A stretch of DNA of 64,000 nt, taken from assembly GCA_020723345.1 (NCBI GenBank), contig DYJA01000005.1, forward strand, positions 1 to 64,000, in the 5' to 3' direction. The notes below the pieces were generated by a model. The model worked only from the letters and a program-made list of their open reading frames with translations. It did not search any database and had not been told where the DNA came from. Source of the DNA: Candidatus Aquidulcis sp. (GTDB taxonomy: Bacteria; Chloroflexota; Anaerolineae; UBA4142). This document shows, in pieces, positions 33,193 to 42,076 of this stretch. Position numbers and translations under genes: made by a program. The stretch's first letter is position 1; every line of letters starts with the position of its first letter.

Positions 33193-33585
33193 ATGAAAAA
33201 ACTATTAGTTGTGCTCCCACTCGCCGTGTTGCTTTTCGCGTCGATGCTCACCATCGTCGGCGCCGCGATGGATGACGAAGATCCGAAACTCTGCGTCGAG
33301 GGCAAATGGTTACTCGTGAATGCCGCTCCCGTTTCGAGCATCCGTGTAACCGTGCCTGAAGATGCGCGGTACGGCAATCAGCAACAAGGTGGCTGCACGA
33401 CGCCGGGACCTAACGTGCCGCTGATCACCGCCGTCAGAGAACGTGGCGAAAGACACGTGATGCGCGTCTGGGTCGACGGCGCGCAAGCCAGCAAACCAAC
33501 GGTCACGGCTGCGTACGGCGCACAGACCCAGGTCAAACGCAACAACGGTCGCGGCAATCTCAACTTTATCTTCTTCGTCAAGTAA
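33193..33585 (+). CDS. small secreted protein under c-di-GMP riboswitch control
   Basis: A 130-residue protein with a clear signal peptide (MKKLLVVLPLAVLLFASML, cleavage near the GAA-MDD junction). The mature part is about 105 residues with two Cys and no recognised domain. AGAGGTC precedes the ATG, and upstream in-frame codons lie in the riboswitch terminator, which excludes an earlier start. Control by c-di-GMP suggests a role in matrix, adhesion or surface change, by analogy with other riboswitch targets; the function itself is unknown. Confidence 0.75.
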   Translation: MKKLLVVLPLAVLLFASMLTIVGAAMDDEDPKLCVEGKWLLVNAAPVSSIRVTVPEDARYGNQQQGGCTTPGPNVPLITAVRERGERHVMRVWVDGAQASKPTVTAAYGAQTQVKRNNGRGNLNFIFFVK

Positions 33586-33616
33586 CCACAAACCGTGGGA
33601 ACAACTCATCGCAGCG

Positions 33617-33646
33617 AAAGGCAACCCCCCATTCGGGTTGCCTTTT
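33617..33646 (+). terminator. rho-independent terminator
   Basis: AAAGGCAACCC (33617-33627) pairs perfectly with 33635-33645, followed by a short T-tract. It ends the riboswitch-controlled unit. Confidence 0.88.
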
Positions 33647-33726
33647 CGTGTTTCCGCTTACCTGTAGTATAATCGAATCGAAATCGAGAAACCCGATTCC
33701 CCGACCCATTCCGATTTCAGGACACC

Positions 33727-36700
33727 ATGAGCCCAATGCCCAATCGATGTCCCAAATGTGGTCACGCCAATCCTCCCAACGTGAACGTGTGCGGTCAGTG
33801 CGCCGCGCCGCTCGTCCCCGTCTGTCCGCAGTGCGGATTTGAAAATCCGGCGAATTTCAAATTCTGCGGCAACTGCGGCGCAAAACTGGACGCGACGGCG
33901 GCGCGCATCGCGCCAACTGATTCGCGCGCTCACACCGCCGCGCCGATCCCTGACGCGCTCGCGCAAAAAATCTCCAGCGTCGGCAAACAGATCGAAGGCG
34001 AGCGCCGCAATGTCACCGTCCTTTTCTCCGACATCACCGGCTTTACCACCATCGCCGAAAAACTCGACCCGGAACAAGTCTACGATTTCATCGATAGCAC
34101 GCTCAAAGCATTCACCGCCGAAATCTACAAACACGAAGGAACGATCGACAAAGTTCTGGGCGACGGGATTATGGCACTCTTTGGCGCGCCGATCGCGCAC
34201 GAAGACGATCCGGCGCGCGCGGTGCGCGCCGCGTTGGGCATGCAAGATGCGCTCAAACGGATCAACGCCGATCTCGAACCGCGCTTGGGCATCGCGCTGC
34301 GCGTCCGGATCGGTTTGCACACCGGGACCGTCGTCGTCGGTAACGTCGGTTCCGATCTACACATGGAGTACACCGCGCTTGGCGACACGGTGAACGTCGC
34401 GTCGCGGTTGCAAAGCGCCGCCGAACCCGGCACCATCCTCGTCAGCCGCGCGGTGTACGAACCGACCAAGCCGCTCTTCGAGTTCCGCGATCTCGGCGCG
34501 CTGCGCGTCAAGAATCGCGTCGAGCCGGTGGAGATCTTTGAAGCGCTTGCGCCGCGCCAAGTCGCCGGACGCGTGCGCGGTGTGCCCGGCTTGAGCGCGC
34601 CGATGATCGGTCGCGAGGAAGAATTCGCGCGCGTGCGCCGCGCCGTGGACGATCTCGCCACGCATCGACGCGGGCGCATCGTGCTGGTGACCGGCAACGC
34701 GGGCATCGGCAAATCGCGTCTGACGAGCGAACTCAAAGGGTACCTCGCCAACAAATGGGCAACCGTGCTCGAAGGCGCGTGCCTTGCCTACGGTCAACCG
34801 GCGTACGGCGCATTTCTGCAAATTATCAAAACGTTGTTCGGGATCGCGGACGACGATTCGGAAGAAATCGCACGCGAAAAAGTCGAGCGCGTCGTCCAGG
34901 ATCTGCTCCCTGCCGGAGAATCGCTCCAAGTCATTCCGTATCTCGAACATCTTCTTTCGATACGGATCTTTGAAAAAGAAATGGCGACGCGCATTCGCCA
35001 TCTTGCGCCGCCGCAATTGCAGCAACAAACCTTCATCGCGATTCGCCAAGTGCTCACCGCGCTGGCGCAGGGCAAGCCGCTCGTTTTGATTCTCGAAGAC
35101 GCGCATTGGATCGATCACATTTCGCTCGATTTGCTGACATTCCTCTTGAGCAGCGTCGAGGACGTGCCGCTGCTGATTTACTGCATCTCGCGTCCGGCGG
35201 AAGGCACCGCCGCGCCCAAACTCTTGAAACTCGGCGGCGAAATGTACGCGTCGCATTTTCTGCACGTTCCACTGTCGCCGCTCTCGCACGCGGACAGTAT
35301 CGCGCTCGTCGATCTTTTGCTGACGATTCACGAATTGCCCGAAACGCTGCGCCATACGATTCCGCAGCGCGCCGAAGGCAACCCGTTTTATCTCGAAGAG
35401 ATCATTCGCATGTTGATCGACCGCGGGATCATCCGGCGCGGCGCAGCGCGCTGGGAAATGACTCCCGACGCCGACATCGATAATCTGCAAGTGCCGACGA
35501 CGCTGCAAGGATTGATCATGACACGCGTCGATCACTTGGGCGAAAGCGCGCGGCAAGCGATTCAATGCGCGGCGGTCGTCGGACGCGATTTTGGGTATCG
35601 GCTGCTCGAGCAAGTCGTCGAAGGCGTGCGCGATCTGCCGGAGGACGTGCAGGAATTGGAAGAACGCCAACTCGTCACCCGGCTCGCGCCGAACGGCGAC
35701 GCGCATTTTCAGTTCAATCACATTTTGATTCAAGAAACGGTGTACCACAGTTTGCTCGTGCGGCGTCGCGAATATCTCCATCACAAGATCGCGGCGAGCA
35801 TCGAAACGCTCTTCCGCGACCGGCTGGAAGATCAACTCGAAGCGCTGGCGTTTCACTACGCCGCGAGTCAAGATTTGGATCGCGCGCTGCCGTACGCGAT
35901 TCGCGCGGGGAAACACGCGGCGGCGCATTTCGCGAACGCGCAAGCGCTGCAACACTATCAACGCGCCGCCGAATTTTTGACCAAGACGCATCCCACCGCG
36001 CAGCAAAAGATCGAAACGTACACCGGCTTGGGTTCGGTGCAGACGTTTTCCGGCGATTACGCCGGCGCGACGACGTCGTATCTCATCGCGCTCGAAATGG
36101 TGCGCGCCGCCGGCAAGTCGCTGGAAACGACGCGCGCAAGCGCGGAGGCGATGCGCTGCATCGGGCGCGTGGGCGAACGGCGCGGCGATTACGCGGAGGC
36201 GCTGCGCTGGCTGGAGAACGCGTTGAAAGAAATCGAACCCGACCCGGATCTAAAATCGGTGGAACGGATTCGCATTTTCAACGACATCGGCTGGGTACGT
36301 TATCGCTTGGGCGAATTCGATCAAGCATTCGATTGGGCGATGCGAACGCTGCAAATCGTCGAGGGCACGGAGCATTACAACGAGATGGCTTCGGTGTACA
36401 ATCGCTTGGTCGCGCTCTTCCGTCGCAAAGACGATTGGGATCGCGCACGCGCGTACGCCGAAAGAGGACTGCGCCTGCGCGAACGCATCGGCGATCTTCA
36501 GGGGATGGGACAATCGTATAACAACATGGCAACGATGGAGTGGGAGCAAGGCGAATGGGAAAACGCGCGCTTGCACCTGGAGCGTTCACTTGACATCAAA
36601 CAAAAAATAGGCGATATTGAGGGCATCGCGCGGCTCAACAACAACCTCTGCGAACTCTACCGGGAGAAAGGCGATTTTGCGCGCGCCATCGAGCCGGGCG

Positions 36701-37263
36701 AACGCGCGTTGCGGATCGCCGAAAAAATCAAGCACAACAATATCGTCTGCTTGGCTTTGGCAAATCTGGCGCACGTCAGAATTTTGCAGAACGAAGATGC
36801 GACGGCGGTTTCGCTTTTGACGCGCTGCCGCGATCTTGCCACCGAAACCGGCTCGAAAGAGCGAATCGCCGAAGCGCAGTGGCTCCTCGGCGAAGCGTAC
36901 CTGGGTCTCGCCGAGTTGGATGCCGCGCAAGCCGCCGCGGAACAGGCGCTGGCAATCGCGACGGAAATGGGGCGGCGGCTCTACGAAGGCAACGCGTTGC
37001 GAACGCTGGGCAAGATCGCGCATCGACGCGCGGAGCGCGCGACGGCGGAAGAATATCTACAACGCAGCATCGCGGTGTTAGGCGCGTCAAAAAATCGATT
37101 TGAACTGGCAAAGTCGCAATATCAACTCGCGTTGATTCACCGCGACGAAGGCAAGCCCGATCATGCCCGCGCAACTTTGGAGCAAGCATTGAGCGTGTTC
37201 ACGCAACTCGGCGCGGAATTCGAACGCGCGCGCACGCGCGCGGAATTGGATCGGTTGGGATAA
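33727..37263 (+). CDS. class III adenylate cyclase fused to AAA ATPase and TPR domains
   Basis: A 1178-residue signalling protein. Two zinc ribbons (CPKC...CGQC and CPQC...CGNC, residues 8-50) precede a class III cyclase domain (95-275). Metal Asp residues D102 (FSDITGF) and D146 (LGDGIM), substrate-binding K142 and D220, and transition-state N223 and R227 are all present, so an active adenylate cyclase is predicted. Walker A GNAGIGKS (323-330) and Walker B LVLILEDAHW follow, then an AAA winged region and about ten TPR-like repeats to the C-terminus. A TATAAT box lies at 33668-33673. The next gene, 7 bp away, encodes a cyclic-nucleotide-binding phospholipase. Confidence 0.92.
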   Translation: MSPMPNRCPKCGHANPPNVNVCGQCAAPLVPVCPQCGFENPANFKFCGNCGAKLDATAARIAPTDSRAHTAAPIPDALAQKISSVGKQIEGERRNVTVLFSDITGFTTIAEKLDPEQVYDFIDSTLKAFTAEIYKHEGTIDKVLGDGIMALFGAPIAHEDDPARAVRAALGMQDALKRINADLEPRLGIALRVRIGLHTGTVVVGNVGSDLHMEYTALGDTVNVASRLQSAAEPGTILVSRAVYEPTKPLFEFRDLGALRVKNRVEPVEIFEALAPRQVAGRVRGVPGLSAPMIGREEEFARVRRAVDDLATHRRGRIVLVTGNAGIGKSRLTSELKGYLANKWATVLEGACLAYGQPAYGAFLQIIKTLFGIADDDSEEIAREKVERVVQDLLPAGESLQVIPYLEHLLSIRIFEKEMATRIRHLAPPQLQQQTFIAIRQVLTALAQGKPLVLILEDAHWIDHISLDLLTFLLSSVEDVPLLIYCISRPAEGTAAPKLLKLGGEMYASHFLHVPLSPLSHADSIALVDLLLTIHELPETLRHTIPQRAEGNPFYLEEIIRMLIDRGIIRRGAARWEMTPDADIDNLQVPTTLQGLIMTRVDHLGESARQAIQCAAVVGRDFGYRLLEQVVEGVRDLPEDVQELEERQLVTRLAPNGDAHFQFNHILIQETVYHSLLVRRREYLHHKIAASIETLFRDRLEDQLEALAFHYAASQDLDRALPYAIRAGKHAAAHFANAQALQHYQRAAEFLTKTHPTAQQKIETYTGLGSVQTFSGDYAGATTSYLIALEMVRAAGKSLETTRASAEAMRCIGRVGERRGDYAEALRWLENALKEIEPDPDLKSVERIRIFNDIGWVRYRLGEFDQAFDWAMRTLQIVEGTEHYNEMASVYNRLVALFRRKDDWDRARAYAERGLRLRERIGDLQGMGQSYNNMATMEWEQGEWENARLHLERSLDIKQKIGDIEGIARLNNNLCELYREKGDFARAIEPGERALRIAEKIKHNNIVCLALANLAHVRILQNEDATAVSLLTRCRDLATETGSKERIAEAQWLLGEAYLGLAELDAAQAAAEQALAIATEMGRRLYEGNALRTLGKIAHRRAERATAEEYLQRSIAVLGASKNRFELAKSQYQLALIHRDEGKPDHARATLEQALSVFTQLGAEFERARTRAELDRLG

Positions 37264-37270
37264 CGACGGC

Positions 37271-38947
37271 ATGAAACACGGTCTACGCAATATTCCATTT
37301 TTCGCCGGACTGGACGACAACGTCCTGGAGGCGATCTCGCGGCGTTTGCAACGCGAGCATTACCACAAAAGCGCGGCGGTCTTTTTGGAAGACGAGCCGG
37401 GCGATTGCATGTACATCATCGAAAGCGGACAAGTCAAAGTCGTCGCCGAGCGCGGCAATCAGGAAAAGATTTTCGGCTATCTGGGTCCCGGCAACTTTTT
37501 CGGCGAAATGGCGCTGCTGTTGGGCGAACGGCGTTCCGCCACCGCGCGCGTCGTGATTGACGCCGATCTGTTGGTGCTGCGGAAAAATGATTTCGACGAG
37601 TTGCTGGAGATTCATCCGCAGATCGCGCTGATGATGTCGCAGGAACTGGGTCGCCGCTTGACGCGCTCGAATACGTCGCCGATCCTGCGCGAAGAGTTCA
37701 ACATCGTGACCGCGCTGGGCGCGGCGACGCCGACGCTCGCGCGCAACCTGGCGCAAGTGACCGGCGAAGCGGTCAGTATCCTCGATCTCGGTGGCTTGGC
37801 AAACATCAGTCTCGATCCCGCCTCGCTGCGCCAAGGCAACGTGACGCTCGTGCGCGGCGCAGATATTTTGGAACCGGAGACGCTCGCCGACCGGCTCAGT
37901 CAATTGGTGCAGCAATATTATTGGGTGCTTCTCGCGGTCGCGCCGTACGAAACGCCGTTGACGCTCAAAGCGATCGAACTCGCGGACGTGACTGTCCAAG
38001 TCGGTGGAAGAGAACCACCGTGGATCAAGACGGTTGCGCCGAAAGGTTTTTGGCGCGTCGACGCGCAGGCGCAATCGATTCAGCGGCTCGCGCGGCGCAT
38101 TTCGCAACGCTTGGTCGGCTTGGCGCTCTCGTCGGGCAACGCGCGCGGCATGGCGCACATCGGCGTGCTCAAAGTGTTGGAAGCGGAAGGCATTCCGATT
38201 GACATGCTCGCGGGGACGAGCGCGGGCTCGGTCTTTGGCGCGATGTACGCCGCGGGCAGATCGATCAACGAAATGATCGAATTCGCCGTGAATGTGCAAA
38301 AGCAGTATAATTTTGTCAGCGGCTTTCAATACTGGGATTTTCGTCTGCCGCCGCGCACCGGCTTGATCAAAGGCAACGTCGTTTTGAACTATTTGCGCCA
38401 TTGGACGTTGGACAAGACGTTTGACCAATTGAACATCCCGTTGTATATTATCGCTGCCGACCTGATTTCCGGCGAAGAGATTGTGTTCGATCACGGACCC
38501 GTCGCCGAGGCGGTGCGCGCGAGTATGAGCGTGATCGGCGTCTTTGAACCCGCGCCAATTGCCGGGCGTTTCCTGATCGACGGCGGGTCGGTCAATCCGG
38601 TGCCGACGCAACTTTTGGCGGACAAAGGCATCAGCATCATTTTGGCGAGCAACGTGATTCCGAGTTTGGAAGATCGTCTCCATCGCCGCGAACTCAAGCG
38701 CGAAGGCAAACTGCCGAACATGATCGGCATCGTCAGCGGCGCGATGGAAATCATGGAGAGCGAGATCATCAAATCGCGCATGGGACCCGTCGATATATTG
38801 ATTCAGCCGGATATCGCGCGTTATGGAACAATGGAGTACGACAAGGCGCTGGAGATCATCAAGCGCGGCGAGGAAGCCGCACACGCCCAGATTCAGGCAA
38901 TCCGGCAGCGTCTTGCGCCCAATCCACGCAAAAGACCGCAAGTCTAG
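37271..38947 (+). CDS. cyclic-nucleotide-binding patatin-like phospholipase (NTE type), copy 1
   Basis: A 558-residue protein. A cNMP-binding domain (about 1-125) has a phosphate-binding cassette with E79 and R88 (FFGEMALL...RRSAT), the residues that usually hold cAMP or cGMP. A linker with Rossmann-like pattern follows, then a patatin domain: oxyanion segment GNARGMAHIG (289-298), nucleophile S317 in GTSAG, and D437 in DGG. Such proteins resemble neuropathy-target-esterase lysophospholipases. It starts 7 bp after the cyclase gene, implying that the cyclase product may control it. Confidence 0.92.
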   Translation: MKHGLRNIPFFAGLDDNVLEAISRRLQREHYHKSAAVFLEDEPGDCMYIIESGQVKVVAERGNQEKIFGYLGPGNFFGEMALLLGERRSATARVVIDADLLVLRKNDFDELLEIHPQIALMMSQELGRRLTRSNTSPILREEFNIVTALGAATPTLARNLAQVTGEAVSILDLGGLANISLDPASLRQGNVTLVRGADILEPETLADRLSQLVQQYYWVLLAVAPYETPLTLKAIELADVTVQVGGREPPWIKTVAPKGFWRVDAQAQSIQRLARRISQRLVGLALSSGNARGMAHIGVLKVLEAEGIPIDMLAGTSAGSVFGAMYAAGRSINEMIEFAVNVQKQYNFVSGFQYWDFRLPPRTGLIKGNVVLNYLRHWTLDKTFDQLNIPLYIIAADLISGEEIVFDHGPVAEAVRASMSVIGVFEPAPIAGRFLIDGGSVNPVPTQLLADKGISIILASNVIPSLEDRLHRRELKREGKLPNMIGIVSGAMEIMESEIIKSRMGPVDILIQPDIARYGTMEYDKALEIIKRGEEAAHAQIQAIRQRLAPNPRKRPQV

Positions 38948-38953
38948 TCGCGG

Positions 38954-39006
38954 GTTCGTAGTAATCGCTTCCAGCGGTCAATGCGCTTGAAGCGCATACT
39001 ACGAAC
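38954..39006. repeat. REP-like hairpin between the two patatin genes
   Basis: GTTCGTAGTA (38954-38963) pairs perfectly with 38997-39006. Inside, ATGCGCTT (38981-38988) pairs with AAGCGCAT (38990-38997) around one base, and CGCT/AGCG forms a second small stem. It begins seven bases after the stop of copy 1. The GCGCTTGAAGCGC style resembles palindromic repeats of other genomes. Confidence 0.75.
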
Positions 39007-39060
39007 GACACAGGATTTCGAATGAACTACCAGTCCACCCTTCCGGGAGACACATCGTAG

Positions 39061-40731
39061 ATGAGAGAGCATCTCCGTTCGATTCCCTTTTTCAGCAGTC
39101 TGGATGATCAAGCATTAGACGTTCTCGCGGGACGCCTGCAACGCAAGCACGTTCATAAAGGCGCCTCCGTTTTCCTGGCGGGCGAGCCGGGCAACGAAAT
39201 GTACATCATCCGCAGCGGGTTGGTCAAAATCATCTCGCAGTATGAAGAAGAAGAACGCTTTATCCTCTATTTAGGTCCGGGCGATTTTTTCGGCGAGGGC
39301 GCGGCGCTGTTCGGCGGGAATCACTCGGCGAGCGTGTACGTCGTCATCGACGCGGAACTGCTCATGTTGTCCCACGACGATCTGACGCCGTTGATGGCGC
39401 GCTATCCCGAAATGGCGCGCACGATCATCCGCGAACTCCACCAACGTCTGCGGCTCTCGCTGCGTTCGCCGATTCAAACCAAGCAACTGACCGTGATCGC
39501 CTCCATCGGCGATGCGACGCCGCTGCTCGCGCAACATCTCGCGCAGGTCTCCGGCGAGGACGTGCTGTTGCTCGATCTGAACGATCAGAGTCACGAACTC
39601 GACCGCGCGGCGCTGCGCGACGGTCACGTCTATCTCACCCACACCGAGCGCGCGCTGAATGCCGAAGAGCTGCCGGAACACATCAGCCAACTGATCAAAC
39701 AATACTACTGGGTCGTCCTCTGGGCGGTGCCTGACGAAGTTCCCCTGACGCGCAAGGCGCTCGACCAAGCCGATCTGCGCGTGGCATTGGGCGCGGCGTT
39801 CGCGCAGCCCGCGCACCGGCTTGTGCCCAACCATCTGTACGCCGACGACGACGTGACGGCAATCCACCAATTGGCGCGGCGGCTGGCGCGCCGCCAAGTG
39901 GGCTTGGCGCTCTCCAGCGGCAACGCGCGCGGCATGGCGCACATCGGCGTGCTCAAAGTGCTGCGCGAGGAAAACATTCCGGTGGATATGATCGCCGGCA
40001 CCAGCGCGGGCGCGCTCTTCGGCGCGCTGCACGCCGCCGGACGCTCCGTCGAGGAAATGGCAGAGTTCGCGCGCCGCGTGCAGAATGAATACAACTTTTT
40101 CACCGGCTTTCGCAATTGGGATTTTTCTTTTCCGCCGCGCTGGGGATTGATCAAGGGCAATATGTTTTTGAAACAACTCCAGCAATTGCTGCCGGGCTTG
40201 ACCTTCGAGGAACTTGAAACGCCCCTCGCCGTCGTCGCGGCGGATCTGGTTTCCGGCGAAGAAATCGTCCTCGAACGCGGTCCGCTGCCCGAAGCGCTGC
40301 GCGCGACGATGAGTATGGGCGGATTTCTCGAACCCGCGCGCCACGATGGTCGTCTGCTGATCGATGGCGGCGCGGTCAACCCTGTCCCAGGTCAAATCTT
40401 GGCGGATCGCGGCATGAACATTATCATCACGTCGAACGTGATCCCAACTCTGCAAGAGCGCATGCGCTGGCAGCGTGGTCAGATCGCCAAAGACAAATCC
40501 TCCCTCGTCGACATTATGCTGAACGAGCGCGAAATTATGGAGGGCGCAATCATTCGCTCGCGCATGCGCCCCGTGGACGTCGTGATCCAACCGGACGTCG
40601 CGCGCTATCACGTTCGCCAGTACGACAAAGCGCATGAGATCATTCAAGCCGGAGAAAACGCGACGCGGCTCCAAATTCCTTACATTCGCAAACTGCTCGC
40701 GCCGCGTCCGCGCAAGATTCCGAGCGCGTAA
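39061..40731 (+). CDS. cyclic-nucleotide-domain patatin-like phospholipase, copy 2
   Basis: A 556-residue paralogue of the preceding gene. The patatin dyad is intact (S315 in GTSAG, D435 in DGG) with the oxyanion segment GNARGMAHIG. In the cNMP domain E79 is kept, but the cassette reads GGNHSAS, so the Arg expected at position 88 is His. Binding of cyclic nucleotide is probably weakened or altered. A GGGAG site precedes the ATG. The two copies probably arose by tandem duplication and then diverged in sensing. Confidence 0.92.
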   Translation: MREHLRSIPFFSSLDDQALDVLAGRLQRKHVHKGASVFLAGEPGNEMYIIRSGLVKIISQYEEEERFILYLGPGDFFGEGAALFGGNHSASVYVVIDAELLMLSHDDLTPLMARYPEMARTIIRELHQRLRLSLRSPIQTKQLTVIASIGDATPLLAQHLAQVSGEDVLLLDLNDQSHELDRAALRDGHVYLTHTERALNAEELPEHISQLIKQYYWVVLWAVPDEVPLTRKALDQADLRVALGAAFAQPAHRLVPNHLYADDDVTAIHQLARRLARRQVGLALSSGNARGMAHIGVLKVLREENIPVDMIAGTSAGALFGALHAAGRSVEEMAEFARRVQNEYNFFTGFRNWDFSFPPRWGLIKGNMFLKQLQQLLPGLTFEELETPLAVVAADLVSGEEIVLERGPLPEALRATMSMGGFLEPARHDGRLLIDGGAVNPVPGQILADRGMNIIITSNVIPTLQERMRWQRGQIAKDKSSLVDIMLNEREIMEGAIIRSRMRPVDVVIQPDVARYHVRQYDKAHEIIQAGENATRLQIPYIRKLLAPRPRKIPSA

Positions 40732-40768
40732 TCCCGTCGCCCAAATCTGTTTGCCGAGTTTGCGTCCC

Positions 40769-42028
40769 ATGTCTCCAGCCACGCGCGTCCAATCGAATCC
40801 AAGCGATGAATCCCAGTCCCAGGTGGCATACCTGGAACAACGGATCGCCGCGCTCGAAGCGCTGCAAGAAGTCGCGCTGATCTTTTCCTCCGAGTTGCAA
40901 CTCAATCGCCTGCTCGCGCTGATTCTGTCCAGCGCGGTGGACGTGATGAAGGCATCCGCCGGTTCGCTCCTCTTGTACGACGACGCGACGAAAGAATTGG
41001 TCTTTCAAGTCGTGCAGGGCGGCGGCGGCAAAGCCCTGCGGCAAAAACGGATCAGGAGCGACGAAGGAATCGCCGGCTGGGTTTTTTCGCGCGGACAGCC
41101 GGTCATCGTTCACGATACCAGCATGGATCCGCGCCACTTGATTCGGATTGACGAGGCGCTGCGTTTTCACACCGCCGCGATGGTCGCCGCGCCGCTGATG
41201 TACAAAAGCAAACCGATTGGCGTCATCGAGATCATCAACAAAAAATCACGCGAACAATTCAACGAGCAAGATCAAGATTTGCTGATGGCGTTCGCCGCGC
41301 AAGCCGCCGTCGTGATCGAAAACGCGCGGTTGTACCAGCAAGTCGTCGCCGAACGCGACCGCCTGCTCGCCGTCGAAGAACAAGTGCGCCGCGAACTCGC
41401 GCGCGAACTGCACGACGGACCTTCACAACTTTTGTCGGCGATCATCATGGGCTTGAAATTCCTCAAGCAAGTGATCGCGCGGCAGCCCGACCGCATCGAA
41501 ACCGAACTCGGCGAACTCGAACGCTTGTCGACGCAAGCGCTCCACCAAGTCCGCAATATGCTGTTCGATCTGCGTCCGGTCGCGCTGGAGACGCAAGGGC
41601 TGCGCGTCGCGCTCGAAATCTACGTCGATCGGCAGAGCGAGACCGACGGTTTGCAACTCCACCTGGATATTGACGCGCTGACCATGCGTTTCCAACCCAA
41701 GGTCGAAGCCGCGCTCTTCTCCATCGTTCAGGAAGCCGTCGGCAACGCCAAGAAACACGCGCAACCGAAAAATATTTGGATCACGGCGCAGAGGCAGGAA
41801 GACGCGCTGACCTTGAGCGTGCGCGATGATGGACGCGGTTTCGATCTAGCAAACGTCGAAGAATCGTTCGCGCAGCGCGGCAACCTGGGTTTGCTGAATA
41901 TGAAAGAACGCGCCGAGATCGCCAACGCGACGCTCACGATCAATTCCAAGCCGGGCAAAGGCACGCTCGTCACTCTCGTCATCCCCGTCGGCAAAGCGGC
42001 GCAACATTCGACGCGCTTGTTCAGTTGA
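40769..42028 (+). CDS. GAF-domain sensor histidine kinase (NarL-partner type)
   Basis: A 419-residue cytoplasmic kinase with a GAF domain (about 45-185), a HisKA_3 dimerisation helix with H215 in ARELHDGPSQ, and an HATPase_c domain with GRGFDL and GLLNMKERA. No TM segment is present, so it may sense a soluble signal. I start at MSPATRV, after the end of the patatin gene; an upstream ATG at 40634 overlaps that gene and is unlikely. No response regulator is adjacent. Confidence 0.88.
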   Translation: MSPATRVQSNPSDESQSQVAYLEQRIAALEALQEVALIFSSELQLNRLLALILSSAVDVMKASAGSLLLYDDATKELVFQVVQGGGGKALRQKRIRSDEGIAGWVFSRGQPVIVHDTSMDPRHLIRIDEALRFHTAAMVAAPLMYKSKPIGVIEIINKKSREQFNEQDQDLLMAFAAQAAVVIENARLYQQVVAERDRLLAVEEQVRRELARELHDGPSQLLSAIIMGLKFLKQVIARQPDRIETELGELERLSTQALHQVRNMLFDLRPVALETQGLRVALEIYVDRQSETDGLQLHLDIDALTMRFQPKVEAALFSIVQEAVGNAKKHAQPKNIWITAQRQEDALTLSVRDDGRGFDLANVEESFAQRGNLGLLNMKERAEIANATLTINSKPGKGTLVTLVIPVGKAAQHSTRLFS

Positions 42029-42076
42029 ATATGGCGAAACCCGTTTTCCGCCGAAGGCGCGAAAACGAGTTTCTGA

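Noticed and set aside
34357-36006. A 549-codon minus-strand frame within the cyclase gene
   Set aside because: It is antisense to the cyclase/ATPase gene, with low-complexity Arg/Phe/Val composition and no motif.
37283-38941. A 552-codon minus-strand frame across the first patatin gene
   Set aside because: Full-length shadow of a gene with intact catalytic motifs; a similar shadow (39271-40905) covers the second copy.
33727-40731. A standard CBASS or Pycsar operon
   Set aside because: There is no CD-NTase or PycC-type cyclase and no ancillary Cap genes; the cyclase is a zinc-ribbon/AAA/TPR type common in signalling. Only the logic is similar.
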